NCBI GenBank assembly: GCA_901457705.2
Contig: LR590083.2
Span: 721,001 to 785,000 of the forward strand
DNA length: 64,000 nt
Reading direction: 5' to 3'
From: Beijerinckiaceae bacterium RH AL1
GTDB lineage: Bacteria > Pseudomonadota > Alphaproteobacteria > Rhizobiales > Beijerinckiaceae
The notes under the pieces were generated by a model. That model made no database searches. It saw nothing but the letters and a program-made list of their open reading frames with translations, and was not told the origin of the DNA. This document shows positions 9,977-17,504 of the stretch, piece by piece (within the stretch, counting starts at the first letter, position 1; each line of letters starts with the position of its first letter). Both the position numbers and the translations under genes were made by a program.

Positions 9977-10080
9977 ATCTTCTCGGCAGTTGGCTGGGCG
10001 CAAATCGATCGCGCCCGATGGACTTCCATCGCTGCCGCGCCATCTCATAAGCCCACAACAACGACAGCGGGAGAATGCAT

Positions 10081-10746
10081 ATGACGCGCGCAGGTTGGAT
10101 CGCGGCGGCGAGCCTTTTGGCGATGACGGTGGCCGCGCAGGCGGCGCCGGAGCGGATCCGCGGCACCGTCGAGTCTGTCAGCGACAGCGCCATCACGGTG
10201 AAGACCGCGGACGGCACCAAGGAGCTGGCGCTCGCCGGCGACACCAAGTTCGTGTGGGTCGTCCCCTCGAGCCTCGACGAGGTGAAGGACGGCAAGTTCA
10301 TCGGCACCGCGACCAAGGGCGAGAACCCGCCGAAGGCGGTCGAGGTGGTGGTCTTCCCGGCTTCGATGAACGGCACGGCCGAGGGCCATTACGCGTGGGA
10401 CGCGATCGAGGACAAGACCGGCGGCGACAAGCTGACCAAGACGAAGATGACCAACGGCACGATCAAGTCGACCGGCGCGCCGCTGACGAAGACCAAGATG
10501 ACCAACGGCACGATCAAGTCGTCGTCGGGCACGGGCGGCGACAAGATGATCGACGTCACCTACGACAACGGGCAGGAGCTGAAGATCGCCGTGCCGTCGT
10601 CGGCGCCGATCGTCGCCTTCGATCCCGCCGACAAGTCGATCGTCACGAAGGGCGCCACCGTGTTCGCCGTCGCCGCGCCGACCGGCGGCAAGCTCGACGC
10701 GAAGCTCGTAGCCGTCGGCAAGGGCGACACCAAGCCGCCGATGTGA
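10081..10746 (+). CDS. Exported protein of unknown function with an internal 13-residue repeat
   Basis: A 221-residue protein with a signal peptide (AASLLAMTVAAQAAPERIRG). The mature part begins with a short beta-rich OB-like segment (RGTVESVSDSAITVKTADG), reminiscent of DUF5666-type domains, but I do not firmly recognise the family. In the middle LTKTKMTNGTIKS occurs twice, five residues apart, nearly identical at the DNA level. I prefer ATG 10081 over ATG 10075 because GGGAG at 10069-10073 is spaced seven bases from the former and only one base from the latter. It is monocistronic and convergent with the DnaJ-like gene. Confidence 0.75.
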   Translation: MTRAGWIAAASLLAMTVAAQAAPERIRGTVESVSDSAITVKTADGTKELALAGDTKFVWVVPSSLDEVKDGKFIGTATKGENPPKAVEVVVFPASMNGTAEGHYAWDAIEDKTGGDKLTKTKMTNGTIKSTGAPLTKTKMTNGTIKSSSGTGGDKMIDVTYDNGQELKIAVPSSAPIVAFDPADKSIVTKGATVFAVAAPTGGKLDAKLVAVGKGDTKPPM

Positions 10747-10753
10747 TCGGCGG

Positions 10754-11701
10754 CTAGCTCATCGCCTTTCGCGGCTCGTAGGGCTGCGTCTCCGCGAGCT
10801 TCCTGGCGAGATCTGCGAGGCTCGCGGAATCATCGGGCAGCACGATGCGCAGCGCCACGAGCAGGTCGCCGCGCGTCTTCGCCGGCGTCAGCAGGCCCTT
10901 GCCGCGCAGGCGCAGGGTGCGGCCGCCGTTGGTGCCGGGCGGTATCGACATCTCGACCTGGCCTTCGAGCGTCGGCACCTGCACCTTCGCGCCGAGCACC
11001 GCCTCGTAGAGGGTGATCGGCAGGTCGAGGCGGAGGTCCGCGCCGTCGGCGCGGAAATGCGGGTGGCGGGCGATCGTCACAGTGACGATCGCATCGCCCG
11101 CCGGCGCGCCGTTCACGCCCGGCTGGCCTTGCGCCTTCAGCCTTATCGACTTGCCGTCCTCGATGCCTGGCGGCACGGACACCTCGAGCGTGCGCCCGGT
11201 CGGCAAGCTGACCCGCTTCGTTGCGCCATGCACGCTCTCGGCGAGCGTGATGGTGGTCGCCGCCTGCACGTCCTCGCCGCGGACCGCCGTGCGCTGCTGG
11301 CCGAAGCCGCCGGCGCGGCCGCGCGGTGCGGCGCCGCCGAAGAGATCGGCGAAGATGTCGGCGGCATCGAAGCCGCCGGCGCGGCCACCGCGCGCGCCGC
11401 CGAAGTTGAACTCGAAATTGTCGAAGCCGCCGCGCCCGCCGGCGCCGCCCGAGAAGCCCTCGAAGCCGCCCTGGAAGCGCGGCTTGCCTTCGGCGTCGAT
11501 CTCGCCGCGGTCGAACTGGCCGCGGCGCTTCTCGTCGCCCAAGATCTCGTAGGCCGCGCCGACCTCGGCGAAGCGATCCTTCGCCTTGGGGTCGGTGCTC
11601 TGGTCGGGATGGTACTTCTTGGCGAGGCGCCGGAACGCCTTCTTGATGTCGTCCTGGCCGGCGCCTTTGGCGACGCCGAGAACGGTGTAGGGATCGCGCA
11701 T
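10754..11701 (-). CDS. DnaJ-family (CbpA-type) co-chaperone
   Basis: A 315-residue J-protein. The J domain (DPYTVLGVAKGAGQDDIKKA) carries HPD in KKYHPDQST, then a Gly/Phe-rich linker (about 80-135) and two C-terminal beta-barrel substrate-binding domains. The four CxxCxGxG zinc-finger repeats of true DnaJ are absent, so this is a type II (CbpA-like) protein that would stimulate DnaK ATPase. It is distinct from the full DnaJ at 25193. The start is fixed by the conserved J domain beginning at residue 2. Confidence 0.92.
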   Translation of the reverse strand: MRDPYTVLGVAKGAGQDDIKKAFRRLAKKYHPDQSTDPKAKDRFAEVGAAYEILGDEKRRGQFDRGEIDAEGKPRFQGGFEGFSGGAGGRGGFDNFEFNFGGARGGRAGGFDAADIFADLFGGAAPRGRAGGFGQQRTAVRGEDVQAATTITLAESVHGATKRVSLPTGRTLEVSVPPGIEDGKSIRLKAQGQPGVNGAPAGDAIVTVTIARHPHFRADGADLRLDLPITLYEAVLGAKVQVPTLEGQVEMSIPPGTNGGRTLRLRGKGLLTPAKTRGDLLVALRIVLPDDSASLADLARKLAETQPYEPRKAMS

Positions 11702-11998
11702 GTGTCCTTAAGAGCCCAAGCGAACGGCCGCCCGAAGCGCGGCCGTGATGTCTCGTTCATCATGTGGGTAGCCGCCCGCCCGGCGCAAGCGCGGCCGGGG
11801 CGCCTGCCGCAATTGGCGGATTGGGCAGACAAGCCGAGTAGACGCTGTCAAGTGCCGGCCTGTTGCGGCAAAGATACTTAACGGATATTAAAATTTACAA
11901 ACGAGGCGATTTGGTGAGCGCCCTGTTCATCTTAAACCCGTCCTTAACTCGACGCATCGTTAATGGCGAAACGAACCCCCGCGTTGACAGGTTGCGTC
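11702..11998. other. AT-rich intergenic region with repeated TTAA half-sites
   Basis: No gene is visible between the divergent dnaJ-like and LysM-M23 genes. The segment is clearly AT-richer than its surroundings from about 11870 and holds TTAA at 11878, 11888, 11932, 11944 and 11960. The spacings (6 and 8 bases within the two close pairs) are near but not equal to the N7 of a canonical CtrA box, so regulation by CtrA is only a possibility. Confidence 0.4.
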
Positions 11999-13357
11999 AT
12001 GTGTAATGCAGTTGCCCCTTCCGGCGTCCGCCTCGTCGCCCGTTTCGCGTTCGCTGCCGCCACTGCGGCCCTTCTCGCCGGCTGCGCCGACACGACGCGC
12101 TTCACCGGCGACCCGCTCGGCAACCCGTTCAAGATGGCCTCGACCGACCGGGCGCCGACCGGCAGCCTGGAGCCGCGCGCCAACGCCGACGACATGGCGC
12201 CGCCGCCCTACCAGTCGCACAGCGCCGTGACCTCGCATCCGCTCGCCGCGCCTGCGCCGAGCCGCGTCGCGAGCTACGAGGCGCCGCGCAGCTACGCGCC
12301 GCCGAAGCCCGAGTTCGCTGCGCCGTCCGGCCACGGCTCCTGGACGTCGCAGGGCGGCATGTCGGTGACCGCCGCCGACGGCGACACCGCCGCCATCCTC
12401 GCCGCCCGCTACAATGTGCCGACGGACGCGCTCATCCACGCCAACGGCTTCCGTGCCGCCGCCGACATCCGCCCCGGCACGCGCCTCGTGATCCCGATCT
12501 ACCAGGCCGGCGGCGCGCGCGTCGCCGAGAGCGTTCCGCACGGCCGCGAGCGTCTCGCCAAGGAGCACCTGAGCAAGACCGCCGACCGCAAGGTCGAGAA
12601 GGTCCGCCGCGAGGAGGTCACCGAGCGCGACGAGCCGCGCAAGGCCCGCCACGACGACGAGGTGATGCACTGGAAGAAGGGCCCGGCGCCCGCCCGCATG
12701 GGCGAGGCCGACCCGAGGACCAAGGCCGAGGACAAGCGCGCCGCCCGCAAGCTGGAGCGCGAGGAGAAGGCCGAGCGCGAGCCGAGCAAGGCCGAGCGCA
12801 AGGCGGCCCGCCAGCAGGCCAAGGCCGAGGAGAAGGTCGAGACGCGGCGCACCAAGGTGGCGACGGCCGAGGTTGAGGCGCAGCCCGTCCGCGAGGTGCC
12901 GGCGAGCGCCCCGCACAAGGCGCAGGCCGACACGACGCCGACCGCCAGCCTGCCGCCGGCGGCCGAGGAGAAGGTCGCGTCGTCGGGCGGCCCCGAGTTC
13001 CGCTGGCCCGCGCACGGCCGCATCATCCAGGGCTTCAAGGCGGCCGGCAACGACGGCATCAACATCGCCGTGCCGGACGGCACCCCGGTGAAGGCGGCGG
13101 AGAGCGGCGTGGTCGCCTACGCCGGCAGCGAGATCAAGGGTTTCGGCAACCTCGTGCTGATCCGCCACCCCAACGGCTTCGTCACGGCCTACGCCAACAA
13201 CGGCAGCCTCGACGTGAAGCGCGGCGAGCAGGTGAAGCGCGGCCAGACGATCGCAATGTCCGGCCAGAGCGGCAACGTGTCCTCGCCGCAGCTTCACTTC
13301 GAGGTGCGCAAGGGCTCGACGCCGGTCGACCCGACCCGCTACCTCGCCGGGCTCTGA
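11999..13357 (+). CDS. LysM and degenerate M23 (NlpD-like) lipoprotein
   Basis: About 452 residues. A lipoprotein signal ends in the lipobox LLAGC; a LysM domain follows (DGDTAAILAARYNVPTDALI, about 115-165), then a long charged Lys/Glu/Arg-rich linker and a C-terminal M23/LytM domain (RIIQGFKAAGNDGINIAVP onward). The metal-binding His of active LytM enzymes is replaced in NDGINIA, and the usual YAHN is YANN, while LHFEVR remains. The domain therefore looks catalytically dead, like NlpD/EnvC amidase activators. It probably positions or activates a cell-wall amidase at division. The start could also be ATG 11963; 11999 has an AGG about eight bases upstream. Confidence 0.85.
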   Translation: MCNAVAPSGVRLVARFAFAAATAALLAGCADTTRFTGDPLGNPFKMASTDRAPTGSLEPRANADDMAPPPYQSHSAVTSHPLAAPAPSRVASYEAPRSYAPPKPEFAAPSGHGSWTSQGGMSVTAADGDTAAILAARYNVPTDALIHANGFRAAADIRPGTRLVIPIYQAGGARVAESVPHGRERLAKEHLSKTADRKVEKVRREEVTERDEPRKARHDDEVMHWKKGPAPARMGEADPRTKAEDKRAARKLEREEKAEREPSKAERKAARQQAKAEEKVETRRTKVATAEVEAQPVREVPASAPHKAQADTTPTASLPPAAEEKVASSGGPEFRWPAHGRIIQGFKAAGNDGINIAVPDGTPVKAAESGVVAYAGSEIKGFGNLVLIRHPNGFVTAYANNGSLDVKRGEQVKRGQTIAMSGQSGNVSSPQLHFEVRKGSTPVDPTRYLAGL

Positions 13358-13410
13358 TCCAGGGATCCTCCCCGCCACCCGCGAGACACGAGCGGTGGGG
13401 ACGGTAAAAG

Positions 13411-13440
13411 CGGCGGCGGGACACTCCCGCCGCCGTTTTG
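13411..13440. terminator. Hairpin terminator between convergent genes
   Basis: A perfect ten-base-pair GC stem (CGGCGGCGGG / CCCGCCGCCG) with an ACACT loop and a T-run lies 50 bases after the LysM-M23 gene and just before the end of the yidB-like gene on the opposite strand. It could end transcription of the lipoprotein gene. Confidence 0.8.
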
Positions 13441-13451
13441 CGTTCGCGTCA

Positions 13452-13802
13452 TTATTGCGGGTTCTGCAGCTGCCCGTTCGGGCTCTGCTGGTCGACGGCG
13501 GCGGGCAGCGCCTTGGCCAGCACGTCGGCGATCTGGCCTTGCGGCAGGCCGAAGTGCTGCTCGATCTGCTGCACGTACTCGTTGCCGAGGATGTTGTGGA
13601 TGTCGTCGGCGGTGATCGGCTCGTTCGGCCCATGGCCGAGCCAGGAGGACACCTGCGAGCCGTAGCCCGACTCCTGCGCCTTCTGCAGCAGGCCGTTGAG
13701 CCCGCCCGGGTAGACCTGGTTCACCGCGCCGGCCACCGTCTCCGGCGAGACCGAGCCGAGCACGCTGCCGAGCGCGCCCTTCGCCATATCGAACAAGCCC
13801 AT
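13452..13802 (-). CDS. YidB-family (DUF937) protein
   Basis: A 116-residue protein that begins MGLFDMAKGALGSVLG and contains the family blocks GGLNGLLQKAQESGYGSQV and ITADDIHNILGNEYV, with a Gln/Pro-rich tail. DUF937/YidB proteins are small, widespread and of unknown role. The start at 13802 is supported by GAGG about eight bases upstream on the coding strand. Longer reading in this frame would only translate repeat DNA upstream. Confidence 0.88.
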   Translation of the reverse strand: MGLFDMAKGALGSVLGSVSPETVAGAVNQVYPGGLNGLLQKAQESGYGSQVSSWLGHGPNEPITADDIHNILGNEYVQQIEQHFGLPQGQIADVLAKALPAAVDQQSPNGQLQNPQ

Positions 13803-14046
13803 GTGCCACCTCAAGGTTTTCCGCGGCCGGCCGCGGCGGCGAGCCGTCGCGCTAAAGCTAGGCCTTTCGCGCCCGCGAACAAGGCGGTGCCTTCGTCTTA
13901 TGCGGGAGATTTTGGGGTGCGATCGCGGGCGATGTCGGCACGCGCCGACATCGCGCCGGGCCATTGTCGGCGAGCGGCGCGTTCGGATGGGGCCAAAGTC
14001 GGCGCTCGCCGTCTCCGACAAGGACCTCTGTCGGCGCCCGCGCGCT
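13803..14046. other. Region without a gene upstream of the yidB-like gene
   Basis: I see no credible gene. A perfect inverted repeat with eleven-base arms (GCGATGTCGGC / GCCGACATCGC, loop ACGC) lies at about 13928-13953; it lacks a T-run, so it is not an obvious terminator. The first composite repeat begins at 14047. Confidence 0.4.
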
Positions 14047-14216
14047 CCTTCTCCCGCCCAGCGGGAGAAGGTGGCCCGACGAAGTCGGGTCGGATGAGGG
14101 AGGTTGGCATTGGCCCCGACGCCGGGCAACCCGCCGCATCGCACCTTCTCCGGCACCACCCTCATCCGACCTCCGCTGACGCGGAGGCCACCTTCTCCCG
14201 TCGGGACGGGAGAAGG
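14047..14216. repeat. Composite palindromic repeat, copy 1
   Basis: The left arm 14047-14100 consists of two hairpins (CCTTCTCCCGC / GCGGGAGAAGG and CCCGAC / GTCGGG) ending in CGGATGAGGG. The right arm 14159-14216 is the inverted counterpart (CCCTCATCCG, then CCTCCGC-TGAC-GCGGAGG, then CTTCTCCCGTC / GACGGGAGAAG). A 58-base spacer separates the arms. The DUF559 gene ends eight bases after the right arm. Six such elements occur in 14.0-17.9 kb and I found none elsewhere in the window. Confidence 0.9.
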
Positions 14217-14223
14217 GCGCGCG

Positions 14224-14589
14224 TCAGCGCTTCAGCCTCTCCTGCAAGGCAAGCTTGATCGGCGCGAGCGCCAAGTCGCCGCCGGTGATCACCAACGCAT
14301 TCGGCACGCGCACGACGCGCCATCCTTTGTCGGCAAACCACCGGTCGCGCCACGCATCGCGCCGCGCGCCGCCCTCATCCTCGTGCGACGGCCCGTCGAC
14401 CTCAAAGGCGACCCTCGCCTCAACACAGGCGAAATCCGCGATGAACGCGCCGACAGGCACCTGCCGCCTGAACTTCACCCCGAGCTGCCGGTTGCGCAGC
14501 GACCGCCACAGGATCTCCTCCGCAGTGGTTTGATCCCGGCGCATCTTCCGCGCCCGCGCAAGCTGGTGGTCCGAAGTCCTGGGCGGCAT
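14224..14589 (-). CDS. DUF559 (Vsr-like endonuclease fold) protein
   Basis: A 121-residue protein with the DUF559 hallmark TTAEEILWRSLRNRQLG, then VKFRRQVPVGAFIADFAC and RVAFEVDGPSHED, which carry the acidic residues of a PD-(D/E)xK/Vsr-like nuclease fold, and a C-terminal GWRVVRVPNALV strand. A start at 14589 has GGAGG eight bases upstream. The gene fills the space between the right arm of repeat copy 1 and the left arm of copy 2, which are inverted relative to each other. Members are thought to be small DNA nucleases, but no cellular role is established. An internally deleted second copy lies at 16220-16396. Confidence 0.85.
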   Translation of the reverse strand: MPPRTSDHQLARARKMRRDQTTAEEILWRSLRNRQLGVKFRRQVPVGAFIADFACVEARVAFEVDGPSHEDEGGARRDAWRDRWFADKGWRVVRVPNALVITGGDLALAPIKLALQERLKR

Positions 14590-14609
14590 CTTCAATGCCT
14601 CCGCGCGCT

Positions 14610-14779
14610 CCTTCTCCCGCGAGGCGGGAGAAGGTGGCCCGACGAAGTCGGGTCGGATGAGGGAGGCTTGCATTCGCCCCGACGCCGGGCAACCCGCTGC
14701 ATCGCGCCCTTTCCGGCACCGCCCTCATCCGACCTCCGCTGACGCGGAGGCCACCTTCTCCCGTAGGGACGGGAGAAGG
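14610..14779. repeat. Composite palindromic repeat, copy 2
   Basis: The left arm is at 14610-14663 and the right arm at 14722-14779, with the same two-hairpin-per-arm design and a 58-base spacer. The left arm starts 21 bases before the DUF559 start codon, and the short GCCTCCGCGCGC edge that holds the DUF559 ribosome-binding site is also found outside copies 3 and 4. Confidence 0.9.
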
Positions 14780-14799
14780 GGAGCGCGGCACCGCCGCGC

Positions 14800-15339
14800 C
14801 TACCGCCGGCCGAACACGACGCGGCCGTCGCTGCCGACGCGGTGCGGCAGGCGCTGCACGGGCGCCGGCACAGCCTGCGATGGCTCCGGGAAGCGCGGCG
14901 GGCCGGGGTGGAGAAAGCGCTCGTCGTCCTGCGCCTGATCGTGGCTCGGCCAGAACAGGAGGGCGAGCGACAGGGCGAGTTGCACCACGGCGCCGATCAT
15001 GGTGCCGTTGCCCTGCGTGTGCAGGAGCGGGGCGAGGATCAGCCTGTCCACGACCTTGAAGATCAGCCAGACGGCGATGACAAGGGTCGGGTCCCAGCCG
15101 ATGTCGCGGATGCGGCGGACGTGCAGCGACAGGCTGCACCAGAGCAGGACGCCGACGAGCGGCAGAAGGCAGACGACCCAGCCGGCCAGCGTGCCCCAAC
15201 TGTGCGCCGTCGCCGCGATCGTGCCGCCGACCAAGATCGCCGCGAGCCCGGCGCCGAACGCGAGGCCCAAGGCCATCGTGCCGAAAAAATACGGCAGCCG
15301 CTTCAGCCGCCCCTGGAGTGAAAAGACCGTCTCGAACAT
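14800..15339 (-). CDS. DUF805 family membrane protein
   Basis: A 179-residue protein with FSLQGRLKRLPYFFGTMALG at its start, the classical DUF805 opening, and about four hydrophobic segments between residues 15 and 140; the RRIRDIGWDP motif near residue 75 is also typical. A hydrophilic proline-rich tail follows. The start at 15339 has GGGAGG a few bases upstream. The function of DUF805 proteins is unknown. The stop lies 20 bases from repeat copy 2. Confidence 0.85.
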   Translation of the reverse strand: MFETVFSLQGRLKRLPYFFGTMALGLAFGAGLAAILVGGTIAATAHSWGTLAGWVVCLLPLVGVLLWCSLSLHVRRIRDIGWDPTLVIAVWLIFKVVDRLILAPLLHTQGNGTMIGAVVQLALSLALLFWPSHDQAQDDERFLHPGPPRFPEPSQAVPAPVQRLPHRVGSDGRVVFGRR

Positions 15340-15452
15340 GAGGTGCCTCCCCTGGCAATGGAGGAAGCTTGGCCGCAAAGGGTTGAGATTTCGGGTTGCA
15401 GACATGGTGAAATGCGCGTGAAGCGGGCCGGGGCGCTAACGCCTCCGCGCGC

Positions 15453-15624
15453 CCTTCTCCCGCCCGGCGGGAGAAGGTGGCCCGACGAAGTCGGGTCGGA
15501 TGAGGGCGGTTGGCGTTGGCTGCGGCGCCCGGGCAGACCGGCCGCATCGCGCCCGTTCCGGCACCGCCCTCATCCGACCTCCGCTGACGCGGAGGCCACC
15601 TTCTCCCGTCGGGACGGGAGAAGG
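15453..15624. repeat. Composite palindromic repeat, copy 3
   Basis: The arms are at 15453-15506 and 15567-15624. It lies in the 385-bp gap between the divergent DUF805 gene and the small wHTH-like gene. Apart from this element I see nothing in that gap. Confidence 0.9.
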
Positions 15625-15724
15625 GGCGCGCGTCATGATCGATGGAGCCGCGCAACGAAGCCGCCCGCCGCCGGTTGCGCTGTCGCATCGGCCGCTGCCG
15701 AGGCGACAACCGGAGAGACGACAC

Positions 15725-16132
15725 ATGACGGGACAAGCGGCGAGCGAGCTCGCCAAGATCGCCGAGGCCAGCGACGGCGTCGTCAGCCCGGAGCAGACGC
15801 TGATCCTGTTCGCGCTCGTCGCCCGCCACGGCTACGCGCCGCAGAACGACCTCGGCGTGCCGCTGGACGCGGCCGATCGCGAGGCGCTGCAGGCCGCCGG
15901 GCTCGTCGAGACGCTGACCCGCGAGCAGAACGTGCTGTGGCTGAGCCTCACCGATGCCGGATGGGACTGGGCCGGCGCCAACACGACCAAGGCGCTGCCC
16001 GCTTCGTTCGTCGTGCTGCACCACATGATGGCCCGCCTCGGCGAGCACCTCGCGCGCACCGGCGAAACCCTCTGCGAGCTGATCGGCGACCCGCCGAAGC
16101 CGGGCAAGATGGACGCGGAGCTGTCGGCGTAG
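15725..16132 (+). CDS. Small protein of unknown function, possibly winged-helix
   Basis: A 135-residue soluble protein. Residues 20-75 (SPEQTLILFALVARHGYAPQ through LWLSLTDAGWDWAG) have the helix pattern and the final LTDAGW typical of a MarR-like winged helix, but I do not recognise a family. The start is supported by GGAGA upstream at about 15711-15715. It sits alone between repeat copy 3 and the damaged DUF559 copy. Confidence 0.6.
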   Translation: MTGQAASELAKIAEASDGVVSPEQTLILFALVARHGYAPQNDLGVPLDAADREALQAAGLVETLTREQNVLWLSLTDAGWDWAGANTTKALPASFVVLHHMMARLGEHLARTGETLCELIGDPPKPGKMDAELSA

Positions 16133-16219
16133 GGCGCGGCGCCGGACTGGCGGCGCAGCGACTCGGCAATTGGGTCGAGCGGGTGGCGGACACCGGGGCG
16201 CAGCAATTGCGCCTTTGAA

Positions 16220-16396
16220 GTCCTGCCAAGCGATCTTGATTGGCGCGACCGCGAGGTCGCCGCTGGCGATCACTAGACCTGCCGCCTAAATTGACCTCGA
16301 GCTGTTGATTGCGCAGAGAGTTCCACAGGATCTCCTCCGCATTGGTTTGATCCCCGGCGCGAGCAGCTGGTCCGAAGTCCTGGGCGGCGGCATCTC
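16220..16396 (-). pseudogene. DUF559 gene remnant with internal deletion
   Basis: Read on the minus strand, DQTNAEEILWNSLRNQQLEVN matches the N-terminal part of the DUF559 protein at 14224-14589, and a following segment matches the C-terminal VITGGDLALAPIKLALQ in DNA. About 170 bases that encode the central nuclease core are missing. The upstream edge and left arm of repeat copy 4 follow at the same distance as in the intact cassette. It is a decayed second copy of the DUF559-repeat module. Confidence 0.8.
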
Positions 16397-16413
16397 GTTT
16401 GCCTCCGCGCGCT

Positions 16414-16583
16414 CCTTCTCCCGCGCGGCGGGAGAAGGTGGCCCGACGAAGTCGGGTCGGATGAGGGAGGTTGGCGAGAGGCTGGCAACCGGGCAACGGG
16501 CCGCATCGCATCCTCGCCGGCAGCGCCCTCATCCGACCTCCGCTGACGCGGAGGCCACCTTCTCCCGTCGGGACGGGAGAAGG
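16414..16583. repeat. Composite palindromic repeat, copy 4
   Basis: The arms are at 16414-16467 and 16526-16583. The sequence after the right arm is identical, apart from a few bases, to that after copy 6, because both run directly into a copy of the uvrB 3' end. Confidence 0.9.
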
Positions 16584-16925
16584 ACGCGCGGCAGCGTTTT
16601 AGCCGGACGACGGCGTCACCCCCGCCGCTTCCCTCTATAAACCCGCATCCCGCCCTTGCCCGACGTGCTGCGCCCGGCCGGCACGGGCGCGCCTCTCCGC
16701 GGCCCGGCTTCGCCGCCGCCGAAATTGTGCGGGCCCATCTCGTCGTCGGTGGGCTTGTGCGGGCGGTTGGCGGGGACGTTGGCGGCGCGGCCGTACTTGC
16801 GCTCGCCGGCGTAGCCGCCGGCCGAGCGCTCGACCTCGCGCTAAATCACCATCGCGTCCCCGCCGATCTCCAGCTCGACCGCCCGAAGGCGCTTGACCTC
16901 CTGGCACTGTGCGAGCCGCCGGCGG
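16584..16925 (-). pseudogene. Displaced copy of the uvrB 3' end
   Basis: Positions 16584-16838 match 17854-18108 (the true uvrB tail) without gaps at an offset of 1270 bases, and 16666-16838 appear identical. From 16839 the copy diverges sharply, yet it still encodes EVKRLRAVELEIGGDAM, clearly a UvrB C-terminal (UVR domain) segment, followed by a stop where the gene reads on. It has no promoter or start and cannot make UvrB. The sharp identity boundary suggests gene conversion from the functional gene into an older, diverged fragment. Confidence 0.8.
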
Positions 16926-17044
16926 TATCGGCGTGTCTTTGATCCTCAAGTCGCCTGACGAGACGCTCCAATAAGACGGAAGTCTAGTTACGGCCAGTAC
17001 GCGCCCGCGATACGACAGTAATGTCATGGCAACAAGGGGCTCCT

Positions 17045-17374
17045 ATGGGTGATGTCCAGACGGCGACCGTCAGCATCAGCGGCGCCAACGACGCCACGCC
17101 TCACAGCCCGACGACGTCCATTTTCGTCGAGGGTGCCGGCTTCCCGCCGGGGATCGAGGTGGCAATCAAGGTGTTGGCGCCGCAGCTCTTCGGCACCGCG
17201 CCGGTCGGCGCCGACGGTGGCTTCGGTTGGGAAAAGACGGTGCCGCGTCTTGGCGCAGGCGCCGGGCTCGGCGTGACCGTGAGCTATCCGAGCGACCCGA
17301 GCGACCCGGACTCGCCTCGGGTCGAGGTCGAAGGCAGCGGCGAGGTTTTCGCCGGCGGCGGCCCGGCGACTTAG
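17045..17374 (+). CDS. Small protein of unknown function, beta-rich
   Basis: A 109-residue protein starting MGDVQTATVSISGAND, with a predicted Ig-like beta pattern (SIFVEGAGFPPGIEVAIKV) and no signal peptide or membrane segment. I do not recognise a family. The weak start could be extended to ATG 17021. It sits between uvrB fragments and repeat copies, so its status as a functional gene is uncertain. Confidence 0.5.
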   Translation: MGDVQTATVSISGANDATPHSPTTSIFVEGAGFPPGIEVAIKVLAPQLFGTAPVGADGGFGWEKTVPRLGAGAGLGVTVSYPSDPSDPDSPRVEVEGSGEVFAGGGPAT

Positions 17375-17504
17375 ACCATCAACGGCGATGAGAGACGGAT
17401 AACCGCTCGTAACGTTCTCTTCGTGCAGCAGCGAGCAGCTGAGCAGCACTCACCCTCTCCGCTTCCCCCCTGTATACCCGCCGTGCTGTGCAGCGCCCGC
17501 GCAT

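Noticed and set aside
13928..13953. Terminator at the perfect inverted repeat upstream of the yidB-like gene
   Set aside because: The arms are perfect but no T-run follows on either strand, and it is not near a gene end.
14420..16273. Long leftward frame through repeats and the DUF805 and wHTH-like genes
   Set aside because: It is a mosaic of translated repeat arms and out-of-frame parts of real genes. Similar repeat-derived peptides (HPTRLRRATFSRR) recur in other frames of this region.
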